Part shown: in pieces, positions 45,122-53,111 of the stretch
Position numbering within the stretch: the first letter of the stretch is position 1
How the letters are laid out: each line of letters opens with the position of its first letter
NCBI RefSeq assembly: GCF_025153475.1
Contig: NZ_JANZXA010000015.1
Location: 1-64,000 of the forward strand
Length of the DNA: 64,000 nt
DNA from: Novosphingobium mangrovisedimenti
Lineage (GTDB): Bacteria; Pseudomonadota; Alphaproteobacteria; Sphingomonadales; Sphingomonadaceae
Direction: 5' to 3'
Made by a program: the position numbers and the translations under genes
Notes under the pieces: generated by a model
What the model saw: only the letters and a program-made list of their open reading frames with translations
Database searches by the model: none
What the model was told of the DNA's origin: nothing

Positions 45122-46754
45122 GGCTGTCCCTTTCGCCTTCGTAGCAGACTGTCAGGATAGCGATGTCATCGGATTGCGGCACCGCGCCGACGAAGGCGCG
45201 CACGCTGTCGGCAAGGCCTTCCGCGATCAGCCTGGCCGAGAATTCGGCGCGCGCCGTGGCCAGAGCATCGGCGATCCGTGCAGTCGTGAACAGCTGCTCG
45301 TCGGCGTCCGTGGCTTCCGATACGCCATCGGTGAACAGCACCAGCGCGTCGCCTTCGTTCAGGCGGAAGTGCCCGGTGCTGTAGACGGCGTCCTCGAACA
45401 CGCCCAGCGCCATGCCCTGCAGCTTCTGCAGCCGTTCGACCAAACCGCCGTCGCGCACGATGAACGGCGCTTCGTGGCCGCCGTCGCTGTACTCCACGTC
45501 GCCGCTGCGCAGGTCGAGGATGCCGGCGAAGATCGTCACGAACATCTCGGCGGCGTTGTCGCGCGAGAGTTCGATATTGACACGCTGCATGATCTCCCCG
45601 GTCGATTTGCCGGACATCGCATGCGCCTTGAACAGGGTGGTGGTCATGGCCATGAACAGCGCCGCCGGCACGCCCTTGCCCGAAACGTCGCCGACGACGA
45701 AGAACAGGCGGTTATCGTCGATCAGGAAGTAGTCGTAGAGGTCGCCGCCGACCTGTTTGGCCGGTTCGAGCAGGGCGAAGACGTCAAGGTCCTTGCGTTC
45801 GGGGAAGGGCGGGAAAGTGCGCGGCAACATGCCGACCTGGATGTCGCGCGCGGCGGACAATTCGCCTTCCACCCTCTCACGGGCGGCTGTCGCTTCCTCC
45901 ATTTCGACAAGGTAGCGCTGGAGCCGCGCGATCATCCCCGCCATGGCCTCGGCCAGGCTGCCGACCTCGTCGCCGCGGCTTCGGCTGATGGTCTGCATCG
46001 CTTCCATCTCGTCCTCGTCGGGCTGGAAGCTGCGGGTCTCCATGTTGCGCGTGAAGGCCGTCAGCCGCACGAGCGGGGCGACGATGCGCGAGATGAGGAA
46101 CCAGCCCACGGCCATCGACAGGGCGAACAGGGCCATGCCGATGGAGATGGACTTGACCAGCGCTTCATGCAGCCGCTGGTCGAGCCGCGCGAGGTCGATG
46201 TCCGCGCCGATGACATGCACGCGGCCGTCGGAGGCCTTGACCGGCATGTAGATCGACCGGAAGCGGCCGAACGAGTCGGAATATTCGTCGAAGCGAGTGT
46301 GCTCGTCCGCAAAGCTGCGATAGAGCTCGTCGGGCGCGGTGTCGTAGAGCGTGAAGAACCTGGTCTGCCTGCCTTCCAGGATCTCCGTCGGCGTGGCGCT
46401 GGTGGCGACCGTGCGGATCTCGTCACCGAATTTCATATAGGAATAGACGTAGGTGAACCCGGAATCGTTGGCGAAACGCGAAAGCCGCTGCCTCACCGCC
46501 CGGTACTCGGGCGGCGGGATCGAATCCGGGCCGGTGATGCGGCGGTGATAACCCTGGGGGACAATCTCGCGCACGGCGTTCGCCGCGGCCTGCAGCCGGC
46601 CGTCGATGCCGGTGATGATCTCGCTCCGGTCCGTTCCGTAGAGCACGGCGGTGTAGGCCGTAGCGGATACCAGATTGAGTAAGAGGAGAAGCAGCAGCAG
46701 TTGCGGCTTCAGGCCGAACCTGCGTACCCGCTGCGCTCCATCCAAGGTCGCCAC
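45114..46754 (-). CDS. Membrane RsbU-type (SpoIIE/PP2C) phosphatase with HAMP domain
   Basis: A 546-aa signalling phosphatase. TM1 at about 18-38, an extracytoplasmic sensor (about 40-215), TM2 at about 218-240, HAMP (about 240-300, ISRIVAPLVRLTAFT), a short coiled coil, then a SpoIIE PP2C domain (about 320-546). Metal-binding and catalytic motifs are intact: KQVGGDLYDYF, FVVGDVSGKGVPAALFM, YSDGGHEAPFIV, LVLFTDGVSEA and SDDIAILTV. Its expected substrate is a phosphorylated STAS antagonist such as the one at 52188-52520. Divergent from the NTT-HEAT gene. Confidence 0.93.
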   Translation of the reverse strand: MATLDGAQRVRRFGLKPQLLLLLLLLNLVSATAYTAVLYGTDRSEIITGIDGRLQAAANAVREIVPQGYHRRITGPDSIPPPEYRAVRQRLSRFANDSGFTYVYSYMKFGDEIRTVATSATPTEILEGRQTRFFTLYDTAPDELYRSFADEHTRFDEYSDSFGRFRSIYMPVKASDGRVHVIGADIDLARLDQRLHEALVKSISIGMALFALSMAVGWFLISRIVAPLVRLTAFTRNMETRSFQPDEDEMEAMQTISRSRGDEVGSLAEAMAGMIARLQRYLVEMEEATAARERVEGELSAARDIQVGMLPRTFPPFPERKDLDVFALLEPAKQVGGDLYDYFLIDDNRLFFVVGDVSGKGVPAALFMAMTTTLFKAHAMSGKSTGEIMQRVNIELSRDNAAEMFVTIFAGILDLRSGDVEYSDGGHEAPFIVRDGGLVERLQKLQGMALGVFEDAVYSTGHFRLNEGDALVLFTDGVSEATDADEQLFTTARIADALATARAEFSARLIAEGLADSVRAFVGAVPQSDDIAILTVCYEGERDSLS

Positions 46755-46857
46755 GACAATAGTCTCCCGATAACGTGATCGAAACCGAATAAGCCCTATT
46801 GGGGCCTGAACTCCAAAATTTGATTAAACCGGATCACAACAAAGGCGGGGGAGAAAA

Positions 46858-49314
46858 TTGGTCGAAATTCTTAGCCGCCTCTTCCGTATCGAGCGTGGCG
46901 AATGGCTCCGGCTGTTGCAGTTCGGGCTGTTCGGTTTCCTCCTGCAGATGGGCATGGGCGTCGGCTTCAGCGCCGGCGATGCCGCGTTCCTGAGCAATGT
47001 GGGCGCGGACAGGTTGCCGCTCGTCTTCATGCTGACGCCGGCGGTGATGCTGCTCTACACGGTGTTGTTTTCCTATCTGCTAGTGCGTTTCTCGATCGAC
47101 CGCATGGTCGACATCACCCTTGCGGCGCTGATCGCCGGGGGCGTGGGGTTCTGGGCGCTGATCGATGCCGGGCTGCCTCCGGGCTGGCAGACGCCGCTCT
47201 ATTTCGCGCTGAAGCTCTATCTGGCGATGTGGTACATCGCGCTCTACTCGCTGTTCTGGAACTATACCGACGCCTATTTCGACATCCAGGATGCCAAGCG
47301 CCTGTTCCCGCTTTTCGCCGCGTTCTGCGCGCTAGGCACGGCCATGGGGGCGCTGGTCGTCAGCGTTTCCGCCAAGGCTGTTCCGGTGCAGTATTTCTTC
47401 CTGCTCTGGGCGGCGATCGCCTTCGCGACCCTTCCGCTGACGCGGCTGCTGCGCAGGCGCTGGCAGCAGATTGCCGAGAACGATGTCGATCTCGACGAGC
47501 AGGACGGCAGCGCGCTCGAACAGCTTGCCGCGGTGGGCAGGGCCTTTGGCAGGTCGCGCTACACCATCGTCTTCACGCTCACGCTGTTCGTGACGCTGCT
47601 GATGACCAATCTTGCCGAATACCAGTATTCGATGGTGCTGCAGGAAGGCCGCGACGAGGCCGGGCTGGCGGGGTTGTTCGGCACGCTCTACGCCGCTGCC
47701 AGCCTGTTCAACCTCGTCACCTGCCTCTTCGTGTTCAACCGGCTGGTTGCCCGGCTCGGCGTGCGCAATGTCGCCTTCATCCAGCCGCTTACTTATTTCG
47801 CGGTTTTCGGCTGGTTCTTCCTGAAGGGCGGGACGGGCGCCGCGCTGGCCGCGTTCTTCGCCTATCACGGCGTCCTGACGTCGATCGAGTACAACAACCA
47901 GAACCTGCTGTTCAACGCGGTGCCTTCGCGCGTCAAGCGCCCGCTTCGCACGGTCATGGAAGGGCTGGCGGAACCTTTGGCCAGCCTCGTTGCGGGCGGT
48001 TTCCTCCTCTACGCCGCCAGCTATGTCGACATGCGCGAACTGTCGGGGATTGGCATCATCATCGGGGGGCTCCTCATCGCCATCGTCGTGGCCCTGCGCG
48101 CACTCTACCCCACCGCGATGGCAGCCAACATGCGCCAGGGCTGGATGAACTTCGGCAACCGCGCGGTCGTAGAGGCCGCGCGCCTCGATGCCGAGGCGCA
48201 TGCGCGACTGGAAGCGGCGAGTGCGGGCAAGGACCCGGCGGGAGAACTCGCGGCCAGGCTGTTGCAGACCGTGCAGGACGCGCCGCCCGAGCCGTCAGAA
48301 CGTGCCGGGGCAACCGACAGCGAAGTCATCCCCGATATTCTCGCCGCCACTGCCCGGCTGGCGCCGCGCGACCGGCGCGCCGTCGTGGCACGGCTCGCCG
48401 CGATCGGCGAAACCGCGATTCCGCGCCTGATCGGCGGCATGCGCGAGACGTCGCTGCCCTATCGCTCGCGTGCGCTCGCGGCACGCGCGCTGGCCGAGGT
48501 ATCCTATGCCCAGTTCGCGCGGCATCTCGACCGGCTGGTCCGCGAGGAACTGCGCGAGGCGCGCAGGTTGCTGGCCGGTGCCGCCGTGCTGGAACGGCAT
48601 GAAGGTGAGCATGCCTCGCTGGTCCTGCTCGCGCGTGCGCAGCGCGAACGTGTCGGCGCGGCATTGGACTTCGTGCTGGAACTGTTGGCGATCGGCGGCC
48701 TGCTGCCCAATTTCGACCTGCTGATCGTCTCGCTCCATTCGGCCAATGCCAAAGTGCGCGGCAATGCCATCGAGGCGATCGAAAGCGGGATCGACGGCGC
48801 GCTGTTCCGGCTGCTCGATCCGCTGCTGCGCCCGCAGGACGGCGCGCGCGCGGAAGCAGGGACGGCGGGCAACCTTGCCGATGTTCTCGATGCGGCAATG
48901 GCCGGCGGCCAGCCGATCGAAATGACGCTGGCGGCGGACGTCCTGCACGACCGGCTCGATACCGCCGCTTTCGCGCGGGTCGCGCAGCGGGTGATCCGTC
49001 CCGGCATGCCCGAACTGCTGCGCCTGCATCTGCTGGACCTGATGGGGCTTGGGGACGGACAGGGACTGCGCCTGCCCGACGTTCTGGCCGCTCTTGCAGT
49101 TCATCCCGAGGTGGGTGGGGCGACGCTTGAAGCGCTGCTGGCGCTGTCCGCGGCGGTAGTCCTTCGACCGCCCGGTGAAGGCGGTCTGTGCGCGAAGGCC
49201 GGGGGACGGACGTTCTGGGTTTCCCATCTCGATCTGCGCGATGTCGCCGGGCGCTTCCCGGACCTCGCACTCGTGCTTCTGAAGTCGCAGGATGACAGGC
49301 AATATGCGGCCTAG
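46858..49314 (+). CDS. Npt/NTT-family nucleotide-transporter-like membrane protein with C-terminal HEAT repeats
   Basis: An 818-aa two-part protein. Residues about 1-420 form about 12 membrane helices of the ATP/ADP translocase-like (MFS-related) fold, with FLLQMGMGVGFSAGDAAFL in TM1 and YNNQNLLFNAVPSRVKRPLRTVMEG between late helices. Residues about 480-800 are soluble helix pairs of HEAT type (IPRLIGGMRETSLPYRSRALAARALAEV). TTG start with a GGGGGAG site 5 bases upstream. Transport activity is not proven for such fusions; the HEAT part suggests a scaffold or sensor. It overlaps the next gene by 23 bp. Confidence 0.85.
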   Translation: MVEILSRLFRIERGEWLRLLQFGLFGFLLQMGMGVGFSAGDAAFLSNVGADRLPLVFMLTPAVMLLYTVLFSYLLVRFSIDRMVDITLAALIAGGVGFWALIDAGLPPGWQTPLYFALKLYLAMWYIALYSLFWNYTDAYFDIQDAKRLFPLFAAFCALGTAMGALVVSVSAKAVPVQYFFLLWAAIAFATLPLTRLLRRRWQQIAENDVDLDEQDGSALEQLAAVGRAFGRSRYTIVFTLTLFVTLLMTNLAEYQYSMVLQEGRDEAGLAGLFGTLYAAASLFNLVTCLFVFNRLVARLGVRNVAFIQPLTYFAVFGWFFLKGGTGAALAAFFAYHGVLTSIEYNNQNLLFNAVPSRVKRPLRTVMEGLAEPLASLVAGGFLLYAASYVDMRELSGIGIIIGGLLIAIVVALRALYPTAMAANMRQGWMNFGNRAVVEAARLDAEAHARLEAASAGKDPAGELAARLLQTVQDAPPEPSERAGATDSEVIPDILAATARLAPRDRRAVVARLAAIGETAIPRLIGGMRETSLPYRSRALAARALAEVSYAQFARHLDRLVREELREARRLLAGAAVLERHEGEHASLVLLARAQRERVGAALDFVLELLAIGGLLPNFDLLIVSLHSANAKVRGNAIEAIESGIDGALFRLLDPLLRPQDGARAEAGTAGNLADVLDAAMAGGQPIEMTLAADVLHDRLDTAAFARVAQRVIRPGMPELLRLHLLDLMGLGDGQGLRLPDVLAALAVHPEVGGATLEALLALSAAVVLRPPGEGGLCAKAGGRTFWVSHLDLRDVAGRFPDLALVLLKSQDDRQYAA

Positions 49315-50581
49315 AAGCGTTCCCATAAAATCGCTGCTGCTGCGCACGTTCCTGCCGGCGGTCGTCCTGGTGGCGGTGCTTCTCGCAGGGCTCGCGTACA
49401 ACTGGCTCTACGCCTCGATTCTGGACGGGTTCGAGCGAAAGCTGGTCACCGCGAGCGCGCTGACCGGTGCCATGGTCGATCCGGCCGATCACGACCGCCT
49501 GATTCGGGCCGCCATGGCGGGCGAGGATGCCGGGGCGGTCGAGGCGACACCAGCCTATCGGCGAAACGTCGTGCCGCTGCGGCATATCCGGGAACAGCTG
49601 GGGCTTACGTACCTCTACACGCAGGTGACCGGCGGTCCCGAGGACATCCTCTATATCCTGGACGGGACGGTGGGAGAGGATCATTCGCTGATCGGCTCGA
49701 CCGACGATTTGCCCGACGAGACCGTGGAAGGGCTCGATCGCGTCGAGAAACAGGGGACGATCTACGTCTCGCCCATCGAATATCAGGAGCAATGGGGCCT
49801 GCTGAAGACCGCCGCCGCACCGGTGATGGGTGCCGATGGGCGGATCGCCGCTTCGGCCGGTGCAGACGTCAACATCTCGGTGATCCAGGTGGCGACCCAG
49901 AATGCCCTGTTCATGAGTGCGATGATCGGCATCGGGTCGGTTCTCGCCTGCATTCTCGTGACACTGGCGCTGGTGCGCCGCATTGCCGTGCCCATCGAAG
50001 CGCTCACCGAGGATACGCTGCAGATCGCGGCAGGCGGCACGCACGGCTCCGCCGGGGAACGCGGCCCGCGCGAAGTCATGGACTTGCGGCGCGCGCTCGC
50101 GGACCGCGTCGGGCAGATGGCAGGCGATGCGAAGCGCCGCAAGGACGCCATCGCCGAGCGCGAAGCGCGCGGGACGGCAGACCTGCTCGCGGGACAGGCG
50201 GGGGCCGGTGCGAATTTGCCGGTCGTGCTCGTGTCGCGCGCGGACTGCATGGTCGCATGGGTGGCCGCGCGGGACATGGATGTCGGGACGATCCTTGCCA
50301 GCCGGGCGATGGCGCAGCTGGCCTGCAAGTGCGCATCGAACCCCGATCTGGCGAAGCAGTGGCGCCGGATGGCGGATTTCGATCACGGTACATGCGTGGT
50401 CGTCGATGGCGGTGCGGGGACTGTCGAACTCGTCGGCGCGGAGCAACGGGACCTGCTCATCGGCGGCAGGCAGGTGCGGCTCGAACCGGGAATGCGCGCG
50501 CGTTTCGAGGCGGGCGAAAGCATAACGCTGGCCGGGCAGGGGAGGCCCGACTGCCGCTTGTGGCCAGAGGCGGCACGATGA
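49292..50581 (+). CDS. Membrane sensor with HAMP and a decayed PP2C-like C-terminus
   Basis: A 429-aa protein. TM1 at about 14-36, a periplasmic sensor (about 40-205; REQLGLTYLYTQV and VSPIEYQEQWGLLKTAAAPVMGADG resemble a Cache fold), TM2 at about 208-230 and HAMP (about 230-275). The remaining ~150 residues have the strand order of a SpoIIE phosphatase end (CVVVDGGAGTVELVGAEQRDLLIGG, then ITLAG) but lack the GD-x-x-D metal motifs. I read it as a pseudo-phosphatase receptor. It shares its periplasmic style with the RsbU protein at 45114. An ATG at 49304 is an alternative start. Confidence 0.7.
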   Translation: MTGNMRPRSVPIKSLLLRTFLPAVVLVAVLLAGLAYNWLYASILDGFERKLVTASALTGAMVDPADHDRLIRAAMAGEDAGAVEATPAYRRNVVPLRHIREQLGLTYLYTQVTGGPEDILYILDGTVGEDHSLIGSTDDLPDETVEGLDRVEKQGTIYVSPIEYQEQWGLLKTAAAPVMGADGRIAASAGADVNISVIQVATQNALFMSAMIGIGSVLACILVTLALVRRIAVPIEALTEDTLQIAAGGTHGSAGERGPREVMDLRRALADRVGQMAGDAKRRKDAIAEREARGTADLLAGQAGAGANLPVVLVSRADCMVAWVAARDMDVGTILASRAMAQLACKCASNPDLAKQWRRMADFDHGTCVVVDGGAGTVELVGAEQRDLLIGGRQVRLEPGMRARFEAGESITLAGQGRPDCRLWPEAAR

Positions 50582-50967
50582 TTTCGGCGGCTGACGTGGA
50601 TACCTTCCTGGCGCTGGGCGCGTGCCGGCCCTTCGACCGGCTCACCGAATCCGAGCTGCTGCTGGTTTCCCGGCACGTGCACCGCCGCAGCCACGCCGGG
50701 GGCGAAGTGGTTCTCCCCGCCGGGCTGGCCGCAGAGCGCCTCGTGGTCGTTGTCGGCGGAACCGTGCTGTGCGGCGGAAGGCCCGCGCCCGCGGTGTTCG
50801 ATGCCCAGTCCGCTCTGTTCGGCTTGCCGGTCAGGGCCGACTATGTCGCGGCACCGGAGGGCGTCGAAACGCTGTGCCTTGCCAAGCCGCACCTGTTTAC
50901 GATCGCCCGGGAATGTCCGGACTTCATTGTCGGCCTCGCCGCCGAACGCGCGAGGGACAGGGCATGA
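50578..50967 (+). CDS. Small cyclic-nucleotide-binding-fold protein
   Basis: A 129-aa stand-alone cNMP-binding-like beta-roll. The opening CRPFDRLTESELLLVSRHVHRRSHAGGEVVLPAG matches the N-terminal helices and first strands of a Crp-type effector domain. The phosphate-binding cassette (FGE...RAA) is not recognisable, so binding of cAMP is doubtful. No DNA-binding part. ATGA and GCATGA overlaps join it to the sensors on both sides, hinting at a complex. Confidence 0.65.
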   Translation: MISAADVDTFLALGACRPFDRLTESELLLVSRHVHRRSHAGGEVVLPAGLAAERLVVVVGGTVLCGGRPAPAVFDAQSALFGLPVRADYVAAPEGVETLCLAKPHLFTIARECPDFIVGLAAERARDRA

Positions 50968-52277
50968 CGATCCGTTCGACCATCCTTGTCCTTGCCGTGC
51001 CGCTCTTCCTCCTGCTGGCGCTCGTCAATGGCGCACTGCTCTATTCGCAGGACCGGGCGGAGGAGCAGCAGGCGCTGCGCGATCAGGCGCTGACGGCGGC
51101 CGTTACCGTGGCCGAATTCCTCCGCAAGATAGACGATCCGCAGACCGAACTCGCGCAAGGCGTCCGCAAGGAGGCCCTGCGGGCTGGGCTTGCCCATGTC
51201 GATGGGCTGGACGGGCTTTACCTTGTCGAACCCGGACGCGCGCCATTCGCGCTCAAGGCGAGCCGCCGCCCCTGGGATATGTCGCGTCTTCGCAGTCCCG
51301 GAAGGCCGGAAAGCTTCGGGCCGGGCGAGGGCGTCCGGGGCGACCGCTGGGTGATCGCACTGGCACCGGCCGGGTTCGCGCGCTTCGTGGCCGTGCGGTT
51401 CGACGCGGACCCGATCTTCGGGCACGCCAGCGACCTGCGCAGGGGCATTCTCGTTATTGTCGTCGCGCTTGGCCTGTTCGCCGCGGGGCTGGGTCTGTTC
51501 GTCGCCCGGCGCATCACCCGCGAACTGGAGGTCAACCGACGGTCGCTTGCCGGTGGTGATGCACCGCATGCTTCCGGCGATCTGCGCATCCGCGAGGCGC
51601 AGGATCTGGCCGATGCCCTGAGGCTGATGGACACCAGCACGCAGGCCGCCATGGCGCGTGACCGCGATGCCGTCGAACGCAACGAAAGTCGGCGCGATGT
51701 CGATCAGGCGATCGAAAAGGCGCGGTCGTCGCTCTTCGCGCCGTGCACGGTCCGAACGGGCGATCGCGAGATCGCCATGCGCATCTGCGGCGATCCGCCG
51801 CCGGGCAGCTTCTTCGCGCATGCCGCCACCGATGAAGGCGGCACGCTCGTCCTCGGGCGTTGCCGGGCCGGGACGCCCATCGATGCGCTGGCCGCGGCGT
51901 GCGATGTCCGTCGCCTGATAGAGCGCAGCGTCAGCAGCGAAGCGCTGGAGCATACACTCGCCGCGCTTCGCGCCGTGTACGCTATCGAGGCGCTGGAAAG
52001 CTGCAGCTGGCGGCGCGATCGGGAGCCGGGCGAACTGCAACTGGTCATGCTCGCGGATCGCGCCATGGCGCAGCGGGCGCAGGCCTATTGCCGGGCCAAT
52101 GCCGGAATTGCGCCCGAAGCCTTTCTGGCCGGCCTCGACATCATGCTGGAGCCGAGCGGGATCTTCGCCGCAATCGGCGGGGTGTCCTCAGCCGATGGAA
52201 GCGAGCGCGGCATCGACATCCGGCTCGATGGCAAAGATGCTGCTGAAGCCGCTGATGTCGAACACTTCGCGCACTGA
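50964..52277 (+). CDS. Second membrane sensor with a degenerate SpoIIE-type PP2C domain
   Basis: A 437-aa protein with TM1 (about 5-27), a periplasmic segment (about 30-155), TM2 (about 156-178) and a HAMP-like stretch. A C-terminal domain (about 250-437) follows the SpoIIE layout: CGDPPPGSFFAHAATDEGGTLVLGRCRAGTPIDAL stands where active enzymes have GGDFYD and GDVSGKG. Both catalytic Asp are lost. It is therefore probably a catalytically dead phosphatase relative. Its last 90 bp overlap the converging STAS gene, which is unusually long for convergent genes. Confidence 0.7.
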   Translation: MTIRSTILVLAVPLFLLLALVNGALLYSQDRAEEQQALRDQALTAAVTVAEFLRKIDDPQTELAQGVRKEALRAGLAHVDGLDGLYLVEPGRAPFALKASRRPWDMSRLRSPGRPESFGPGEGVRGDRWVIALAPAGFARFVAVRFDADPIFGHASDLRRGILVIVVALGLFAAGLGLFVARRITRELEVNRRSLAGGDAPHASGDLRIREAQDLADALRLMDTSTQAAMARDRDAVERNESRRDVDQAIEKARSSLFAPCTVRTGDREIAMRICGDPPPGSFFAHAATDEGGTLVLGRCRAGTPIDALAAACDVRRLIERSVSSEALEHTLAALRAVYAIEALESCSWRRDREPGELQLVMLADRAMAQRAQAYCRANAGIAPEAFLAGLDIMLEPSGIFAAIGGVSSADGSERGIDIRLDGKDAAEAADVEHFAH

Positions 52278-52520
52278 CGCGGCAAGGCCGGACAGGATCA
52301 GACGATTACCCGAGGCCTTGGCCACCTTGGCGCCCTTCAGCAGGATGCGAAGGCCCGCGGAACTGACGTAGCTGACTTGCGACAGGTCGACGATCGTGGC
52401 CGCATTGCTTTCGATCCGCTCGGGCAAGGTGCTTTCAAGCTGCGGGGCGGTGTTGCTGTCCAGCCTTCCGGCAACGGACACGATCAGGGCGGCTCCCTTG
52501 ATCTCTTCGCTGATTTCCAT
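52188..52520 (-). CDS. STAS-domain anti-anti-sigma factor (RsbV/SpoIIAA-like)
   Basis: A 110-aa single STAS domain. Phosphorylation site is in DLSQVSYVSSAGLRILL (Ser of SSAG). MEISEEIKGAALIVSVAGRLDS is the standard first strand. The ATG at 52520 has an AGGG site 4 bases upstream; the frame is open further, but the extra part is not STAS. Unphosphorylated, it would bind the RsbW-like kinase encoded divergently at 52645, freeing a sigma factor or other client. The gene's 3' end overlaps the neighbouring sensor gene by 90 bp. Confidence 0.9.
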   Translation of the reverse strand: MEISEEIKGAALIVSVAGRLDSNTAPQLESTLPERIESNAATIVDLSQVSYVSSAGLRILLKGAKVAKASGNRLILSGLAASVREVFDISGFSSIFAIEPDVDAALASIG

Positions 52521-52644
52521 CGGCCCTACTCCACCCGCCCGTACATCGAATCCGGGGACCTTATTGGAGAAGTTGTGAAATTTTTCCACTCGATTAAGCT
52601 GCTGCTGCCCGGGATCGTACGGCGCATGGCGGGAATCGAGTGGC

Positions 52645-53064
52645 ATGAACTGCGATTATGAGCGCACTCTTTCCGACGGCAGGGCAGGCTTTCCCGCATT
52701 CCTCGAAGCCATCGAATCCTACCTCGAAGGGGCGGGCCTGCCGATCGATGTGGTGACGAAAGTCATGATCGTTTTCGACGAACTCGGCAGCAATATCCTC
52801 GACCATGGCAGCGCCGATGGCATTCCCTCGATCACGACCCGCCTGAATGTGCGCAAGGACGCGCTGGAAGTGGAACTTTCCGATACCGGCATACCCTTCG
52901 ATCCGCTGTCGCTGCCGGCGCCGGATACGTCGCTGTCGGTGGAAGATCGTCCGGTCGGCGGGCTCGGTATTCACATTGTTCGAGAATTGATGGACCGTGT
53001 CGAATATAACCGCGAAGGGGCGTTGAATACGATACGTTTCGCTAAGAAATTCAGCCTAGACTGA
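52645..53064 (+). CDS. RsbW-like anti-sigma kinase (HATPase_c_2)
   Basis: A 139-aa GHKL ATPase/kinase. The N box is VMIVFDELGSNILDHG, G1 is ELSDTGIPFDP and G2 is PVGGLGIHIV. The size and motifs fit RsbW/SpoIIAB, which phosphorylates the STAS partner and binds a client. It has no membrane part. It is transcribed divergently from the STAS gene, and the SET-PLP fusion gene follows 48 bp downstream, probably in the same transcript. No sigma factor gene lies in this window. Confidence 0.9.
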   Translation: MNCDYERTLSDGRAGFPAFLEAIESYLEGAGLPIDVVTKVMIVFDELGSNILDHGSADGIPSITTRLNVRKDALEVELSDTGIPFDPLSLPAPDTSLSVEDRPVGGLGIHIVRELMDRVEYNREGALNTIRFAKKFSLD

Positions 53065-53111
53065 ACCGAACGCCGATCGGCATTTCACAACGATATTCAG
53101 GGGAAGCGGCC

